Source of the DNA: Paenisporosarcina sp. OV554
Lineage (GTDB): Bacteria > Bacillota > Bacilli > Bacillales_A > Planococcaceae
Assembly (NCBI RefSeq): GCF_003058165.1
Contig: NZ_QBUC01000019.1
Location: 1-64,000 of the forward strand
Length of the DNA stretch: 64,000 nt
Direction of reading: 5' to 3'
Shown one piece after another: positions 7,499-18,928 of the stretch (positions are counted from its first letter, which is position 1; every line of letters begins with the position of its first letter). A program made the position numbers and the translations under genes. The notes below the pieces were generated by a model that worked only from the letters and a program-made list of their open reading frames with translations, was not told the origin of the DNA and searched no databases.

Positions 7499-9779
7499 AA
7501 GACTCACCTTTTGTTTCTATTTGCAAATAAGCTAGAAGTTTTACGACTTCATCTTTCAAACCAATTGTAGACTCTTGTGGGCCAATACAAGCAGGGCACC
7601 CTTGGTCACATGGGCAACTAGTAACATGGCTTTGCACGTATTCAAGTAATTCTGGCCACACATCAAATACACGCTCACTTATGCCAATCCCACCTGGATA
7701 ACTATCATACACAAAGAACGTTGGTAGTTCAGCATGAATGGATTTCACTTGTGGTACCACATGAATATCCCGACGATCACACTGGACAAACAATGGAATA
7801 AACGACGCAATCGATGTTGCTGTACCTGTCATCGCATCCGTTAACATGGCATCCGTCCAACCAGGGGGGCGTTCGAAGCTCAACCAACTAGAAGACGTAT
7901 GTAGTTCTTCAGGTGGTAATCGAATCGGACCAGAACCAATATTGTCATGTGTATCGAATCGTATTTTCTTGAAAATTGTAGCCATAGCTAAAATAGAGAC
8001 ATCTCCGTAAAATACTGAACCGTTTTCAAATGTTTTCTTTCGATCTTCACTCATTACTTTTAATTCAACTGCTAAATTTGCGTCAGTAAAATAATCAACA
8101 TCTACTTCTCTAACAAATGCTTTCTTTTCTTCCCAGTCCAATTTTTCGACTTGGAATTGAATCCCTTGGTGAAGATAAATGGCTTCTTCGTGGAGTAATG
8201 TCATCGCACTATAGCGATCCATTTCACCGATAACTTTGGTTTCAGCTGGTATAGTTTGATCAATTATAATGACATTTTCTTGAGATGCAGAGCGTAAACT
8301 GATTTCGTGTGCTGGAAAACGATCACTCATCCAGTGCCATTTGTCTGAAGTTCTCACTAATATGCCTTCAGCTTCTAAATAGGCTAGAAGTTCTTGAATC
8401 TCAAACTCTCCGTATTGTTCAGTCGTTTTAAAGGGCAATTCAAAAGAAGCGCATTTTAAGTGGTCCATTAAAATAATGAGATTATCCGGATAGATACGTG
8501 CTTCTTCTGGAGACTGTCCAAGTAAAAACGCAGGATTATTAACAACATACTGATCAAGTGCTGTAGACTGTGCTACATAAATAATTAATGCTTCGTCTTG
8601 TCTTCGCCCTGCTCTCCCTGCTTGCTGCCATGTACTGGCGATATTACCAGGATATCCGGTCATAATGCATGCTTGCAATTGTCCAATATCTACGCCTAAT
8701 TCTAAAGCGTTTGTACTAACGACTGTTCGAATCGTTCCATCACGCAATCCTTTTTCAATAAGCCTTCGCTCAGATGGTAAATAGCCACCGCGATAGCCTC
8801 TAATCGACTCATCATGAATTTTCTTTTTAGTCAGCTCTTTTAAGTAAGTGACAAGCATCTCAACTCGTACTCTACTTTTCGCAAAAACAATTGTTTGAAT
8901 ACTTTCATTATATAGACGTTTAGATAAGTCTCTCACTTCTAAAATAGCACTTCGCCTGACACCAAATGTAGGGTGAACAATTGGCGGATTATAAAATATA
9001 AAGTTCTTTTTACCTGAAGGTGCGCCGTTTTGGTCAATAAGTTGGTGTGACTCATTTGTCAGCGATTCTGCTAATTCTTTTGGGTTTGCAATCGTTGCCG
9101 ATGTGCATATAAATACGGGATTGCTTCCATAATAATGACAAATGCGTTTCAAGCGACGTAAAACATGTGCAACGTGACTTCCGAAAACACCTTTATATGT
9201 ATGAAGCTCATCTACGACGATGTATTTTAAGTTTTCAAATAAGGAAACCCATTTCGTATGGTGAGGTAAAATACCTGAATGAAGCATGTCTGGATTCGTT
9301 AACACTATATGACCTGCTTTTCGGACTTTCGTGCGAATAGCTGGCGAAGTGTCTCCATCATATGTGTAGCTTAAAATATCTTGATTCATTTGCTCAATCA
9401 ATAAATTTAAATCAGACTTTTGATCTTGTGCAAGTGCTTTCGTTGGAAATAAGTAAAGAGCACGTGATGAAGAATCTTCAACTATTGACTGTAAAACCGG
9501 CAGATGATAACATAGCGATTTGCCGGATGCTGTAGGTGTAATGGCTGTAAACGAATGCCCAGTTCTCGCCATATCATAAGCTTGTCGTTGATGACTATAT
9601 AATTGATTTATCCCACGTTCTTTCAAAGCTTGTTGAATGGACATATGTAAATCGGCAGGGAAATCAGCCAAAGTAGCTGCTTTTTTATCAATTGTGTGCC
9701 AATGAACAATCCGTTCTCGCATGACAGGATCTTGTTTCCATTCTATTAAAATGTCACTGATTGTTTGTTTCTTTCTCAA
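7488..9779 (-). CDS. mrfA: MrfA, DEXH helicase of mitomycin repair
   Basis: About 763-residue helicase (YprA). Walker A TPTASGKS (about 82), Walker B DELH in VVDELHTYKG (about 190), and motif VI QQAGRAGR are clear. The C-terminal DUF1998 domain ends with four cysteines (CPCDQGCPAC), the zinc-type site known to be needed in B. subtilis MrfA. The frame opens with GTG 9788, but AAGGTGGAAAGC favours TTG 9779 three codons on. The 5' end overlaps yppE and the 3' end overlaps mrfB, so yppE-mrfA-mrfB form one tightly packed unit. Confidence 0.9.
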   Translation of the reverse strand: MRKKQTISDILIEWKQDPVMRERIVHWHTIDKKAATLADFPADLHMSIQQALKERGINQLYSHQRQAYDMARTGHSFTAITPTASGKSLCYHLPVLQSIVEDSSSRALYLFPTKALAQDQKSDLNLLIEQMNQDILSYTYDGDTSPAIRTKVRKAGHIVLTNPDMLHSGILPHHTKWVSLFENLKYIVVDELHTYKGVFGSHVAHVLRRLKRICHYYGSNPVFICTSATIANPKELAESLTNESHQLIDQNGAPSGKKNFIFYNPPIVHPTFGVRRSAILEVRDLSKRLYNESIQTIVFAKSRVRVEMLVTYLKELTKKKIHDESIRGYRGGYLPSERRLIEKGLRDGTIRTVVSTNALELGVDIGQLQACIMTGYPGNIASTWQQAGRAGRRQDEALIIYVAQSTALDQYVVNNPAFLLGQSPEEARIYPDNLIILMDHLKCASFELPFKTTEQYGEFEIQELLAYLEAEGILVRTSDKWHWMSDRFPAHEISLRSASQENVIIIDQTIPAETKVIGEMDRYSAMTLLHEEAIYLHQGIQFQVEKLDWEEKKAFVREVDVDYFTDANLAVELKVMSEDRKKTFENGSVFYGDVSILAMATIFKKIRFDTHDNIGSGPIRLPPEELHTSSSWLSFERPPGWTDAMLTDAMTGTATSIASFIPLFVQCDRRDIHVVPQVKSIHAELPTFFVYDSYPGGIGISERVFDVWPELLEYVQSHVTSCPCDQGCPACIGPQESTIGLKDEVVKLLAYLQIETKGESYVI

Positions 9780-10140
9780 GCTTTCCACCTTCTTGCTCTA
9801 GGGCATGTATATATGTTTGCAACGTATAACAAGTTGATTGTATAGACTGCGCAAATCTTTTTTTCCCAGTGTCTTTATAAAATGATTGAACGACATATTG
9901 ATTGAATGCTTCAATCGCAGCGTCAATTTGTTGGATTCTCATATGTTTAGGACGGTTATCATCTAGCCATTTTCTCGACTGTTCTCTCCACTCCTTTAAA
10001 AAAGTGTGCCAATGGTCGGCATGAGGTTTAACTTGAGAAAAAAAATCTGGAGTTGAGTCCGTGTCACGCATTTCTTGGTGACGACTTAAACATTTGTTGC
10101 TTTCTTCTAAAACCAATTTTGTTTGCTCAATTAATGTCAT
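9754..10140 (-). CDS. yppE: YppE family protein (DUF1798)
   Basis: 128-residue all-helical cytoplasmic protein of unknown function. The sequence is charged and Gln-rich with no signal peptide or membrane segment, and matches the length and helical pattern of YppE. The start ATG has AAAGGAG at 8 bases. It ends inside the start of mrfA. In B. subtilis yppE also lies near recU-ponA, as here. Co-expression with the mrfAB repair pair is suggested by the overlap but no function is shown. Confidence 0.72.
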   Translation of the reverse strand: MTLIEQTKLVLEESNKCLSRHQEMRDTDSTPDFFSQVKPHADHWHTFLKEWREQSRKWLDDNRPKHMRIQQIDAAIEAFNQYVVQSFYKDTGKKRFAQSIQSTCYTLQTYIHALEQEGGKLEKETNNQ

Positions 10141-10172
10141 GGTCTCAGCTCCTTTATAACAATTAATTGTAA

Positions 10173-10201
10173 CAAAAAAAAGTGGTATTAACCACTTTTA
10201 C
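10173..10201 (-). terminator. Terminator after the small gene at 10188
   Basis: Minus strand: AAAAGTGGT, TAAT, ACCACTTTT, then T-run. The stop codon of the upstream 61-residue gene lies in the loop. Confidence 0.75.
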
Positions 10202-10373
10202 GGGAACAGATATTCCATTCTATCGATTGTTCTGTCTCTTTTAGTGCTCTCCCCACCCGGTGGCCTTTATCAATAACAGTTTGTGTTTGAGTCGATCTTT
10301 CTTGTATAAAACGCGCTTCTAAAATATGTTCGAGTAAGGATAGTTGTTCAATCAAATCTTCAATTCTTTTCAT
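10188..10373 (-). CDS. Small hypothetical protein, 61 residues
   Basis: A short, soluble, charged protein with a predicted N-terminal helix (MKRIEDLIEQLSLLEHILEA). GGAGGG lies 8 bases before the ATG and a strong terminator follows, so it is very likely translated. It is transcribed divergently from recU. It occupies the yppC/D/F neighbourhood of B. subtilis but I cannot assign it to a named family. No cysteine pair, signal peptide or membrane segment is seen. Confidence 0.6.
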   Translation of the reverse strand: MKRIEDLIEQLSLLEHILEARFIQERSTQTQTVIDKGHRVGRALKETEQSIEWNICSRKSG

Positions 10374-10473
10374 CGTTCATCCCTCCAATAGTAGTGAAGT
10401 TCTGCACCGCAAGCTGAAATCCTTTGTCAACGACAAAACTAGAAGCATTCAGCTAAAACGTATCGTGATTCGA

Positions 10474-10485
10474 CATAGTACTATG
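10474..10485. repeat. Perfect 12-bp palindrome in the recU upstream region
   Basis: CATAGTACTATG, between the divergent small gene and recU and 17 bases upstream of the proposed recU -35. AGTACT recurs at 10496-10501. It could be an operator for either direction; no regulator is recognised. Confidence 0.35.
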
Positions 10486-10501
10486 AAACCTTCACAGTAC
10501 T

Positions 10502-10530
10502 TTCACGTCTAGTATGAGGACGGGTATGAT
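10502..10530 (+). promoter_or_regulatory. Candidate sigma-A promoter of recU-ponA
   Basis: TTCACG (10502-10507), 17 bases, TATGAT (10525-10530), 24 bases before the recU start. Both hexamers are imperfect. Confidence 0.5.
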
Positions 10531-10554
10531 ACACTGATATTCGAGGTGACGAGC

Positions 10555-11175
10555 ATGGTGATAAATTATCCGAATGGCAAAACATACACCCCTAGAAAAA
10601 ATACTAGTGAAAATCGCTCAAAAAAGGATTACTCATTCAGTAATAGGGGAAAAACGTTAGAGGATGAGATTAATGAAACGAATGACTATTACATGCAGCA
10701 AGGTACGGCCGTCATCCACAAAAAACCGGTACCTATTCAAGTAGTCAAAGTAGAATATCCCTCTCGAAGTGCAGCAGTTATAAAAGAAGCCTATTATAGA
10801 ACTGCATCGACAACTGATTTTAATGGGGTTTGGCAAGGGATTCATGTAGATTTTGAAGCGAAAGAAACTAAAAACAAAACTTCTTTCCCATTAAAAAACA
10901 TTCATGCCCATCAAATTGGTCATATGAGATTAGTTGCACAACAAAAAGGATTGACCTTTTTAATCGTTCGGTTTTCATTGATTAATCGATATTTCGTCTT
11001 ACCATTCGCTCCCCTGCTAGATGCTTGGGAAGAAATGGGCAAAGGCGGTCGTAAATCAATCCCGTTTGATATTTTTGAACAAAACGCCTATGAAATAGTT
11101 CCAGGAGCATATCCACCAATAGACTATCTAAAAGGTGTTATAAATATGATTTCAGAGGAATCTGGAAAGCAGTGA
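10555..11175 (+). CDS. recU: Holliday junction resolvase RecU
   Basis: 206-residue endonuclease that cleaves four-way junctions in recombination and chromosome segregation. The family signatures SNRG.TLEDEIN, VIHKKP, YPSRSAAVIKEAY and the catalytic VDFEAKETK (with its acidic residues and Lys) are present, as is the C-terminal YAPxIDY-like block (PPIDYL). The frame opens at GTG 10546, but GAGGTGA before ATG 10555 sets the start, and B. subtilis RecU begins at the matching MIRYPNGKT. It is followed 16 bases later by ponA, the same two-gene operon as in B. subtilis. Confidence 0.95.
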   Translation: MVINYPNGKTYTPRKNTSENRSKKDYSFSNRGKTLEDEINETNDYYMQQGTAVIHKKPVPIQVVKVEYPSRSAAVIKEAYYRTASTTDFNGVWQGIHVDFEAKETKNKTSFPLKNIHAHQIGHMRLVAQQKGLTFLIVRFSLINRYFVLPFAPLLDAWEEMGKGGRKSIPFDIFEQNAYEIVPGAYPPIDYLKGVINMISEESGKQ

Positions 11176-11191
11176 AAGTGAGGAGAAATTC

Positions 11192-13831
<2,640 letters not shown>

Positions 13832-13905
13832 TTGAAGGCTTGACCGATAAAGTAACCCGTGGCAAGAATAAAGACTAAACAAAAGAATCATTCACCTCCA
13901 TAACG

Positions 13906-13943
13906 AAAAAAGAAGCAGATTCCTTTTAAGGGTCTGCTTCTTT
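13906..13943. terminator. Bidirectional terminator between ponA and ypoC
   Basis: AAGAAGCAGA, loop, TCTGCTTCTT, with T-runs on both strands, between converging genes. Confidence 0.8.
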
Positions 13944-13944
13944 T

Positions 13945-14295
13945 CTATTTATTTTGAATTCGAAGACGTGCGATTTTCTTTTTCGTTTCTTCAAATAACT
14001 CATTAAGTTGCCGATAAGCTGCATAATGACTCGGATGCATAACGATAAATTCATAGCGTTCTACTCCGTTTAGGGGAAGAACTTCATATTTGTTCAAGTC
14101 GATCTTATCAAAATCATCCGTTCCTGAAGCTTCTACAAGTAATTTATTATAAAGTGAAATGGCTTCAAGCATGTAAGAATGAACTTCTTTGTTCTTCAGT
14201 TCATAACCATGTTGAAGACGTTCTTTTACAGAAGACCATTGTTGTAAAATGATATTTAAATTCTCTTGTTGTGAGTCTCTATCAAATCGGATCAA
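13945..14295 (-). CDS. ypoC: YpoC family protein
   Basis: 116-residue soluble protein of unknown function that follows nth in Bacillales. It is rich in charged residues with a helical C-terminus (NELFEETKKKIARLRIQNK). The start is TTG 14295 overlapping the nth end by 14 bases, with AAAGGG ten bases upstream, so translation is coupled to nth. Length and position match B. subtilis YpoC. No catalytic motif is visible. Confidence 0.75.
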   Translation of the reverse strand: MIRFDRDSQQENLNIILQQWSSVKERLQHGYELKNKEVHSYMLEAISLYNKLLVEASGTDDFDKIDLNKYEVLPLNGVERYEFIVMHPSHYAAYRQLNELFEETKKKIARLRIQNK

Positions 14296-14950
14296 TTAAG
14301 ACCAACCCTTTATTAACACGTTTCTTGCCTTCACGACACAACGGTAAAAGAGGACAAACTGGACATTGTGGATTTTGTGCTTTGCAGTGATACCGACCAA
14401 AGAAGATTAGTTGATGATGGGTTCGAGACCACTTGTCCCTTGGTGTCTTTTTCATAATTGTCTCTTCTACTTGTAAAACGGAATCTTTCCAACGGCAAAG
14501 TCCTAAGCGTTTTGACACACGTTCGACATGTGTATCAACTGCTAAAGCTGGGATATCAAATGCAACAGATACAACGACATTAGCCGTCTTCCTGCCTACT
14601 CCCGGAAGTATGGTTAGCAAATCACGGTTAGCGGGGATTTCTCCGTCAAATTGTTCGATAACCATTCGACTTAAAGCTTGAATATTTTTTGCTTTGTTAC
14701 GAAATAATCCAATTGACCTTATGTCATTTTGGAGCTCTTCAATAGGAACATTCAAGTAATCTTGAGGCGTTTGATATTTCGCAAATAATCCTGGTGTCAC
14801 TTTATTAACGAGGACATCAGTACATTGTGCAGAAAGTAATGTTGCAATCGTCAGCTCAAATGGATTGCTGTGCACAAGTTCACAATGAGCATCAGGAAAC
14901 ATCCTATCCATTTCTGATAAGCAATACTCCCATTGCCCTTTTGTTAACAT
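14282..14950 (-). CDS. nth: Endonuclease III, DNA N-glycosylase/AP lyase
   Basis: 222-residue base-excision enzyme for oxidised pyrimidines. The helix-hairpin-helix LPGVGRKTANVV carries the catalytic Lys, VDTHVERVSKRLG carries the catalytic Asp, and the 4Fe-4S cluster cysteines follow the C-X6-C-X2-C-X5-C spacing (CKAQNPQCPVCPLLPLC). It sits between dnaD and ypoC, the usual dnaD-nth-ypoC operon. Confidence 0.96.
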   Translation of the reverse strand: MLTKGQWEYCLSEMDRMFPDAHCELVHSNPFELTIATLLSAQCTDVLVNKVTPGLFAKYQTPQDYLNVPIEELQNDIRSIGLFRNKAKNIQALSRMVIEQFDGEIPANRDLLTILPGVGRKTANVVVSVAFDIPALAVDTHVERVSKRLGLCRWKDSVLQVEETIMKKTPRDKWSRTHHQLIFFGRYHCKAQNPQCPVCPLLPLCREGKKRVNKGLVLIDPI

Positions 14951-14962
14951 AAACTCACTTCC

Positions 14963-15673
14963 CTACTCTCGCTCTTCTAACCAATTATAAAATGGCACTT
15001 TATTGGTTTTCTGAGGTGGTGTCGATGTTCGCTCTGGAACTGTTCTGAATTGACTTGCTTGTTTTTCAACATCTTTCATTGTTTTAACATTTTTCTTTTT
15101 CCATTCAAACAATATTCGGTCGATATAGCGCAAACTCATCTTCTGAGCTAGTACTGCTTCTTTCAATGCTGCACGAATAAGCTCTGGTGTTTGGTGGTCT
15201 TGATCTATCCACATACCAATGGTTTCACTTTCCATCGGAGAAAGCAGGCGTCCAAATTCTTGCTCAAATAACCGGAATATATCGCCTTCTTCTTCTTTTT
15301 GAGTCATTTCTTTTTCAGTCGTTTTTTCTGTCAACAAAAGATCTAATATACGATTCCATAATGAATGGAATGAGAAAGCCTCAAATAGAACATCTTTTTC
15401 ATCATACCTTTGTTGGATTGATAAGTACCCTTTTTGAAATAATCTTTGCATATGTCGGCTAACTTGTTCGTGTGTAAAATGTGAACGCTCAACTAAGTCA
15501 TCCGGCGTCGGAAAATGATTTCCTTTGTCAATAAACGCTAACATGTGGAGAATGAGTAAAGCTTCGTCATCTTGTATATCACACTTTTTATAATGTTGAA
15601 AAAAGAGCTGGGAAATGGTTACATTCCCCTGCTCTGTCCACATACGGAGCCGATCCGGATTTTGCTGATGCAT
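14963..15673 (-). CDS. dnaD: Primosomal protein DnaD
   Basis: 236-residue replication initiation and restart protein that works with DnaA/PriA, DnaB and DnaI to load the replicative helicase. It has an N-terminal winged-helix oligomerisation domain (1-100) and a C-terminal DnaB/DnaD domain ending in the conserved YIDRILFEWKKKNVKT stretch. AAAGGAG lies 9 bases before the ATG. It is followed closely by nth. Confidence 0.94.
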   Translation of the reverse strand: MHQQNPDRLRMWTEQGNVTISQLFFQHYKKCDIQDDEALLILHMLAFIDKGNHFPTPDDLVERSHFTHEQVSRHMQRLFQKGYLSIQQRYDEKDVLFEAFSFHSLWNRILDLLLTEKTTEKEMTQKEEEGDIFRLFEQEFGRLLSPMESETIGMWIDQDHQTPELIRAALKEAVLAQKMSLRYIDRILFEWKKKNVKTMKDVEKQASQFRTVPERTSTPPQKTNKVPFYNWLEERE

Positions 15674-15712
15674 ACCTGAACTCTCCTTTGTATTTATATA
15701 ATTGCTTGCTGC

Positions 15713-17008
15713 TTATGGATATAAGCGGTTTAAAAGACGTGGGAATGGAATAGCTTCACGAACGTGTTCTGCGCCACTAATCCATGCTACTGTGCGTTCT
15801 AGACCTAAACCAAATCCTGAATGCGGTACTGAACCTTGTTTACGAAGTTCTAAATACCAAGCGTATGCTTTATCATCCAGGCCATGTTCATCTAAACGTT
15901 GTTTCAATAAATCGTAATCATGGACACGTTCTGATCCACCGATAATTTCTCCGTATCCTTCTGGTGCGATTAAATCCGCACACAATACAACATCATCACG
16001 TTCTGGGTGTGGTTGCATATAGAACGGTTTAATACCGATTGGATAGTGTGTGATAAATACAGGTTTCTCATAATGCTCAGCGATCGCAGTTTCATGTGGA
16101 GAACCGAAGTCATCTCCCCACTTGATATCATCAAATCCTTTTTCATTTAAGAAAACAATGGCATCGTCATAAGAAATACGTGGGAACGGAGCTTGAATAT
16201 GCTCAAGTTTAGTTACATCACGATCTAAACGCTCAAGCTCTAATTTACAGTTTTTTAATACCGATTGAACAACATAAGATACGAATTGCTCTTGAACTTC
16301 CAAGTTTTCTTCAAACTCAACAAAAGCCATCTCGGGCTCTATCATCCAAAATTCAATTAAGTGACGACGTGTTTTAGATTTTTCTGCACGGAAAGTTGGT
16401 CCAAATGAGAACACTTTTCCAAGTGCCATTGCAGCAGCTTCCATATAAAGCTGACCAGATTGAGAAAGATAAGCATCTTCATCAAAATATTTAGTCTGGA
16501 ATAACTCTGATGTTCCTTCAGGAGCAGATCCTGTCAAAATTGGTGGGTCTACTTTGGCAAAACCATTATCATTGAAAAATTCATAAGTTGCACGAATTAC
16601 TTCATTACGGATTTTCATAATGGCATGTTGTTTACGTGAACGTAGCCATAAATGACGGTTGTCCATTAAAAATTCTGTACCGTGTTCTTTAGGCGTAATC
16701 GGGAAATCCACAGCTTCGTGAATGACTTCGATTTCTTTAACTTGGAGTTCGAAACCGAACGAAGAACGCTCGTCTTTTGTTACTTCTCCAATGATATACA
16801 TTGATGTTTCTTGAGTTAATGTCTTTGCTTTTGCAAACAATTCTTCAGGTACATCAGCTTTAACAACGACTCCTTGAACAAATCCTGTACCGTCGCGTAG
16901 TTGTAGAAAAGCAATTTTTCCGCTAGAACGTTTGTTAGCTAACCATGCGCCTAATTTAACTGTTTCACCTAAGTGTTTTGGCATGTCGTGAATCATAATT
17001 TTTTTCAT
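15713..17008 (-). CDS. asnS: Asparaginyl-tRNA synthetase
   Basis: 431-residue class IIb synthetase that charges tRNA-Asn. An N-terminal OB-fold anticodon-binding domain (about 10-110) precedes the catalytic core. Motif 2 is readable (FRAEKS...[10 protein letters not shown]) and motif 3 is [13 protein letters not shown]. The start ATG follows GGAGGAAATT. It lies 15 bases after aspB, whose product makes aspartate, the asparagine precursor. No T-box leader is visible. Confidence 0.96.
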   Translation of the reverse strand: MKKIMIHDMPKHLGETVKLGAWLANKRSSGKIAFLQLRDGTGFVQGVVVKADVPEELFAKAKTLTQETSMYIIGEVTKDERSSFGFELQVKEIEVIHEAVDFPITPKEHGTEFLMDNRHLWLRSRKQHAIMKIRNEVIRATYEFFNDNGFAKVDPPILTGSAPEGTSELFQTKYFDEDAYLSQSGQLYMEAAAMALGKVFSFGPTFRAEKSKTRRHLIEFWMIEPEMAFVEFEENLEVQEQFVSYVVQSVLKNCKLELERLDRDVTKLEHIQAPFPRISYDDAIVFLNEKGFDDIKWGDDFGSPHETAIAEHYEKPVFITHYPIGIKPFYMQPHPERDDVVLCADLIAPEGYGEIIGGSERVHDYDLLKQRLDEHGLDDKAYAWYLELRKQGSVPHSGFGLGLERTVAWISGAEHVREAIPFPRLLNRLYP

Positions 17009-17023
17009 AATTTCCTCCAGAGA

Positions 17024-18226
17024 TTACAGCAAATCTTCTTGCCATTTTGATTTTACAAATGAGTCTATACGAGCTACTGCCGCTTCAAGTAAATCAAGCG
17101 ATGTGGCATATGATAACCGTATTGTTGATGGTGCCCCAAATCCAGAACCCGGAATGACCGCAACATTTGCTTCTGTCAGTAATGCATTGACGAATGCATC
17201 TACAGTTTCAAATCCAGTCATGCGAGCTGCTTCTGATACATCCGGAAGTAAATAAAATGCGCCTTGAGGTTTTAATACTTTGAAACCAGGAATGGCAACC
17301 ACTTTTGGATAAATAATTTCTAAACGTGACTCAAATGCAGCTCGCATCTCCTCCACCGTATCTTGAGGACCATTATATGCTTCAATGGCAGCATATTGAG
17401 AAGTGGTTACAGGATTAGATGTAGAGTGGCTTGCTAAGTCTGTCATTGCTTTAATTACTTCTTTGTTCCCAGCAGCATAACCGATACGCCAGCCAGTCAT
17501 TGAATGAGATTTTGATACCCCGTTAATGACCAATGTACGTTCTTTTGCATCTTCAGAAGTTTGAGCAATTGATACATGTTTTGCATCACCATAAATCAAT
17601 TTTTCATAAATTTCATCAGAAATAATCCATATATTAGCCTCTTTACAGATTTCTGCGATTTCTCTTAATTCTTCTTCTTTGTAGATCATACCAGAAGGAT
17701 TACTTGGTGAATTTAAGATGATAGCACGTGTTTTATCTGTTATAGCAGCTTGAATCTGTTGTGGTGATACTTTATATTGTTGACCAGCTGTTCCTTCAAT
17801 GTACACAGGAACACCACCAGCTAGTTTTACTTGTTCAGGATAACTCACCCAATATGGAATCGGAATAATAACTTCATCTTGTTCATTTAATAACACTTGG
17901 AACAAGGTATAGAGTACGTGTTTTGCACCAATTCCTATTAATATTTCAGATGGCTCATACGCTAATCCTTGATCACGTTGTAATTTGTCAATAATTGCTT
18001 TTTTTAAGGCAGGCAAGCCACCAGCAGGAGTGTATTTAGTATGACCCTCATTCATTGACTTAAGAGCTGCATCTAATATGTTTTGAGGTGTATTATAATC
18101 TGGTTCTCCTGCTCCTAGACCAATCACATCAATACCTTGTTGTTTTAACTCTTTCGCTTTTGCAGTAATGGCCAATGTTGTTGATGGTGATAATGTGTGA
18201 ACACGATTAGCTAATTGTGGTTTCAT
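17024..18226 (-). CDS. aspB: Aspartate aminotransferase, class I
   Basis: 400-residue PLP enzyme converting oxaloacetate and glutamate to aspartate and 2-oxoglutarate. The Schiff-base lysine is in VSKSHSMTGWRIGY, with SPSNPSG and the phosphate-binding Arg motif also present. AAAGGGG lies upstream of the ATG. Gene order ypmA-ypmB-aspB-asnS-dnaD-nth is that of B. subtilis. Confidence 0.93.
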   Translation of the reverse strand: MKPQLANRVHTLSPSTTLAITAKAKELKQQGIDVIGLGAGEPDYNTPQNILDAALKSMNEGHTKYTPAGGLPALKKAIIDKLQRDQGLAYEPSEILIGIGAKHVLYTLFQVLLNEQDEVIIPIPYWVSYPEQVKLAGGVPVYIEGTAGQQYKVSPQQIQAAITDKTRAIILNSPSNPSGMIYKEEELREIAEICKEANIWIISDEIYEKLIYGDAKHVSIAQTSEDAKERTLVINGVSKSHSMTGWRIGYAAGNKEVIKAMTDLASHSTSNPVTTSQYAAIEAYNGPQDTVEEMRAAFESRLEIIYPKVVAIPGFKVLKPQGAFYLLPDVSEAARMTGFETVDAFVNALLTEANVAVIPGSGFGAPSTIRLSYATSLDLLEAAVARIDSFVKSKWQEDLL

Positions 18227-18242
18227 AAACAGTCGTCCCCTT

Positions 18243-18725
18243 TTACATATTCAAAATACGTTTCCACCATTTTCCGTTTTCGAACAATAAGTATACGTAA
18301 TTTAATTTATCATTCTTATTCAAGAAAGTGATTTCCCAAACTGCATTGTCCTGTTCCCAACCAAGTTTAGTATGTAAGATTTCTTTTACTTTAAATTCGG
18401 TTTGCACAGCTTCAATTGCTTGTTTTTTTGAAATTCCATCTTTAAGAAGCACTTCTTCAATGGCAAGATCTTTACCGGTAATTGGGATAAAGACCGCTTT
18501 CCCATTTCCTTTTACATCATTACCACTGACGGTAACGTATGTATTTGACCCACTGTAAACTTCTGAGTCTGTTACTACCTTTAATTTCTTTTCACTTAAT
18601 ACTAGTTGTTCTGCTTTATCTTGTTCTTTTGAAAAAGGTTGACCTGCTTTCCAAATAACAAACAAGCTAATAACGAGGCTTAGCGAAAGAATAAATACAG
18701 TTATAAATATAATCCATCTTTTCAT
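18243..18725 (-). CDS. ypmB: YpmB, membrane-anchored PepSY-like protein
   Basis: 160-residue protein with one N-terminal membrane helix (about 4-26) and an extracytoplasmic region resembling two PepSY/DUF5590 repeats (KKQAIEAVQTEFKVKEI; WEITFLNKNDKLNYVYLLFE). The function is unknown. It lies 16 bases upstream of aspB within the same operon. Confidence 0.8.
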   Translation of the reverse strand: MKRWIIFITVFILSLSLVISLFVIWKAGQPFSKEQDKAEQLVLSEKKLKVVTDSEVYSGSNTYVTVSGNDVKGNGKAVFIPITGKDLAIEEVLLKDGISKKQAIEAVQTEFKVKEILHTKLGWEQDNAVWEITFLNKNDKLNYVYLLFENGKWWKRILNM

Positions 18726-18734
18726 ATATGCACC

Positions 18735-18905
18735 TTACGTTTTATAAATGGTGAAAACGGCTTTCTCTTGATTGTCTTTCTCTAGTGCAAGTCCGAACAT
18801 TAAATCTCTATGTTTTAGTGTACGATTCAAGGCGTCTACAATTTTATACAAGTCTGACTGATAGTCAACCGTAACCGTTGATATTATTTCAATTTTGCTT
18901 TCCAT
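18735..18905 (-). CDS. ypmA: YpmA, small conserved protein
   Basis: 56-residue cytoplasmic protein of unknown function that matches B. subtilis YpmA over its whole length (SLNRTLK-like segment LNRTLKHRDLMFGLAL, then AVFTIYKT). The longest frame starts at 18932, but AAGGGG six bases before ATG 18905 and homology both set the shorter start. It sits between dinG and ypmB. Confidence 0.85.
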   Translation of the reverse strand: MESKIEIISTVTVDYQSDLYKIVDALNRTLKHRDLMFGLALEKDNQEKAVFTIYKT

Positions 18906-18928
18906 TCTAAACCCCTTCTCAATTTTAC

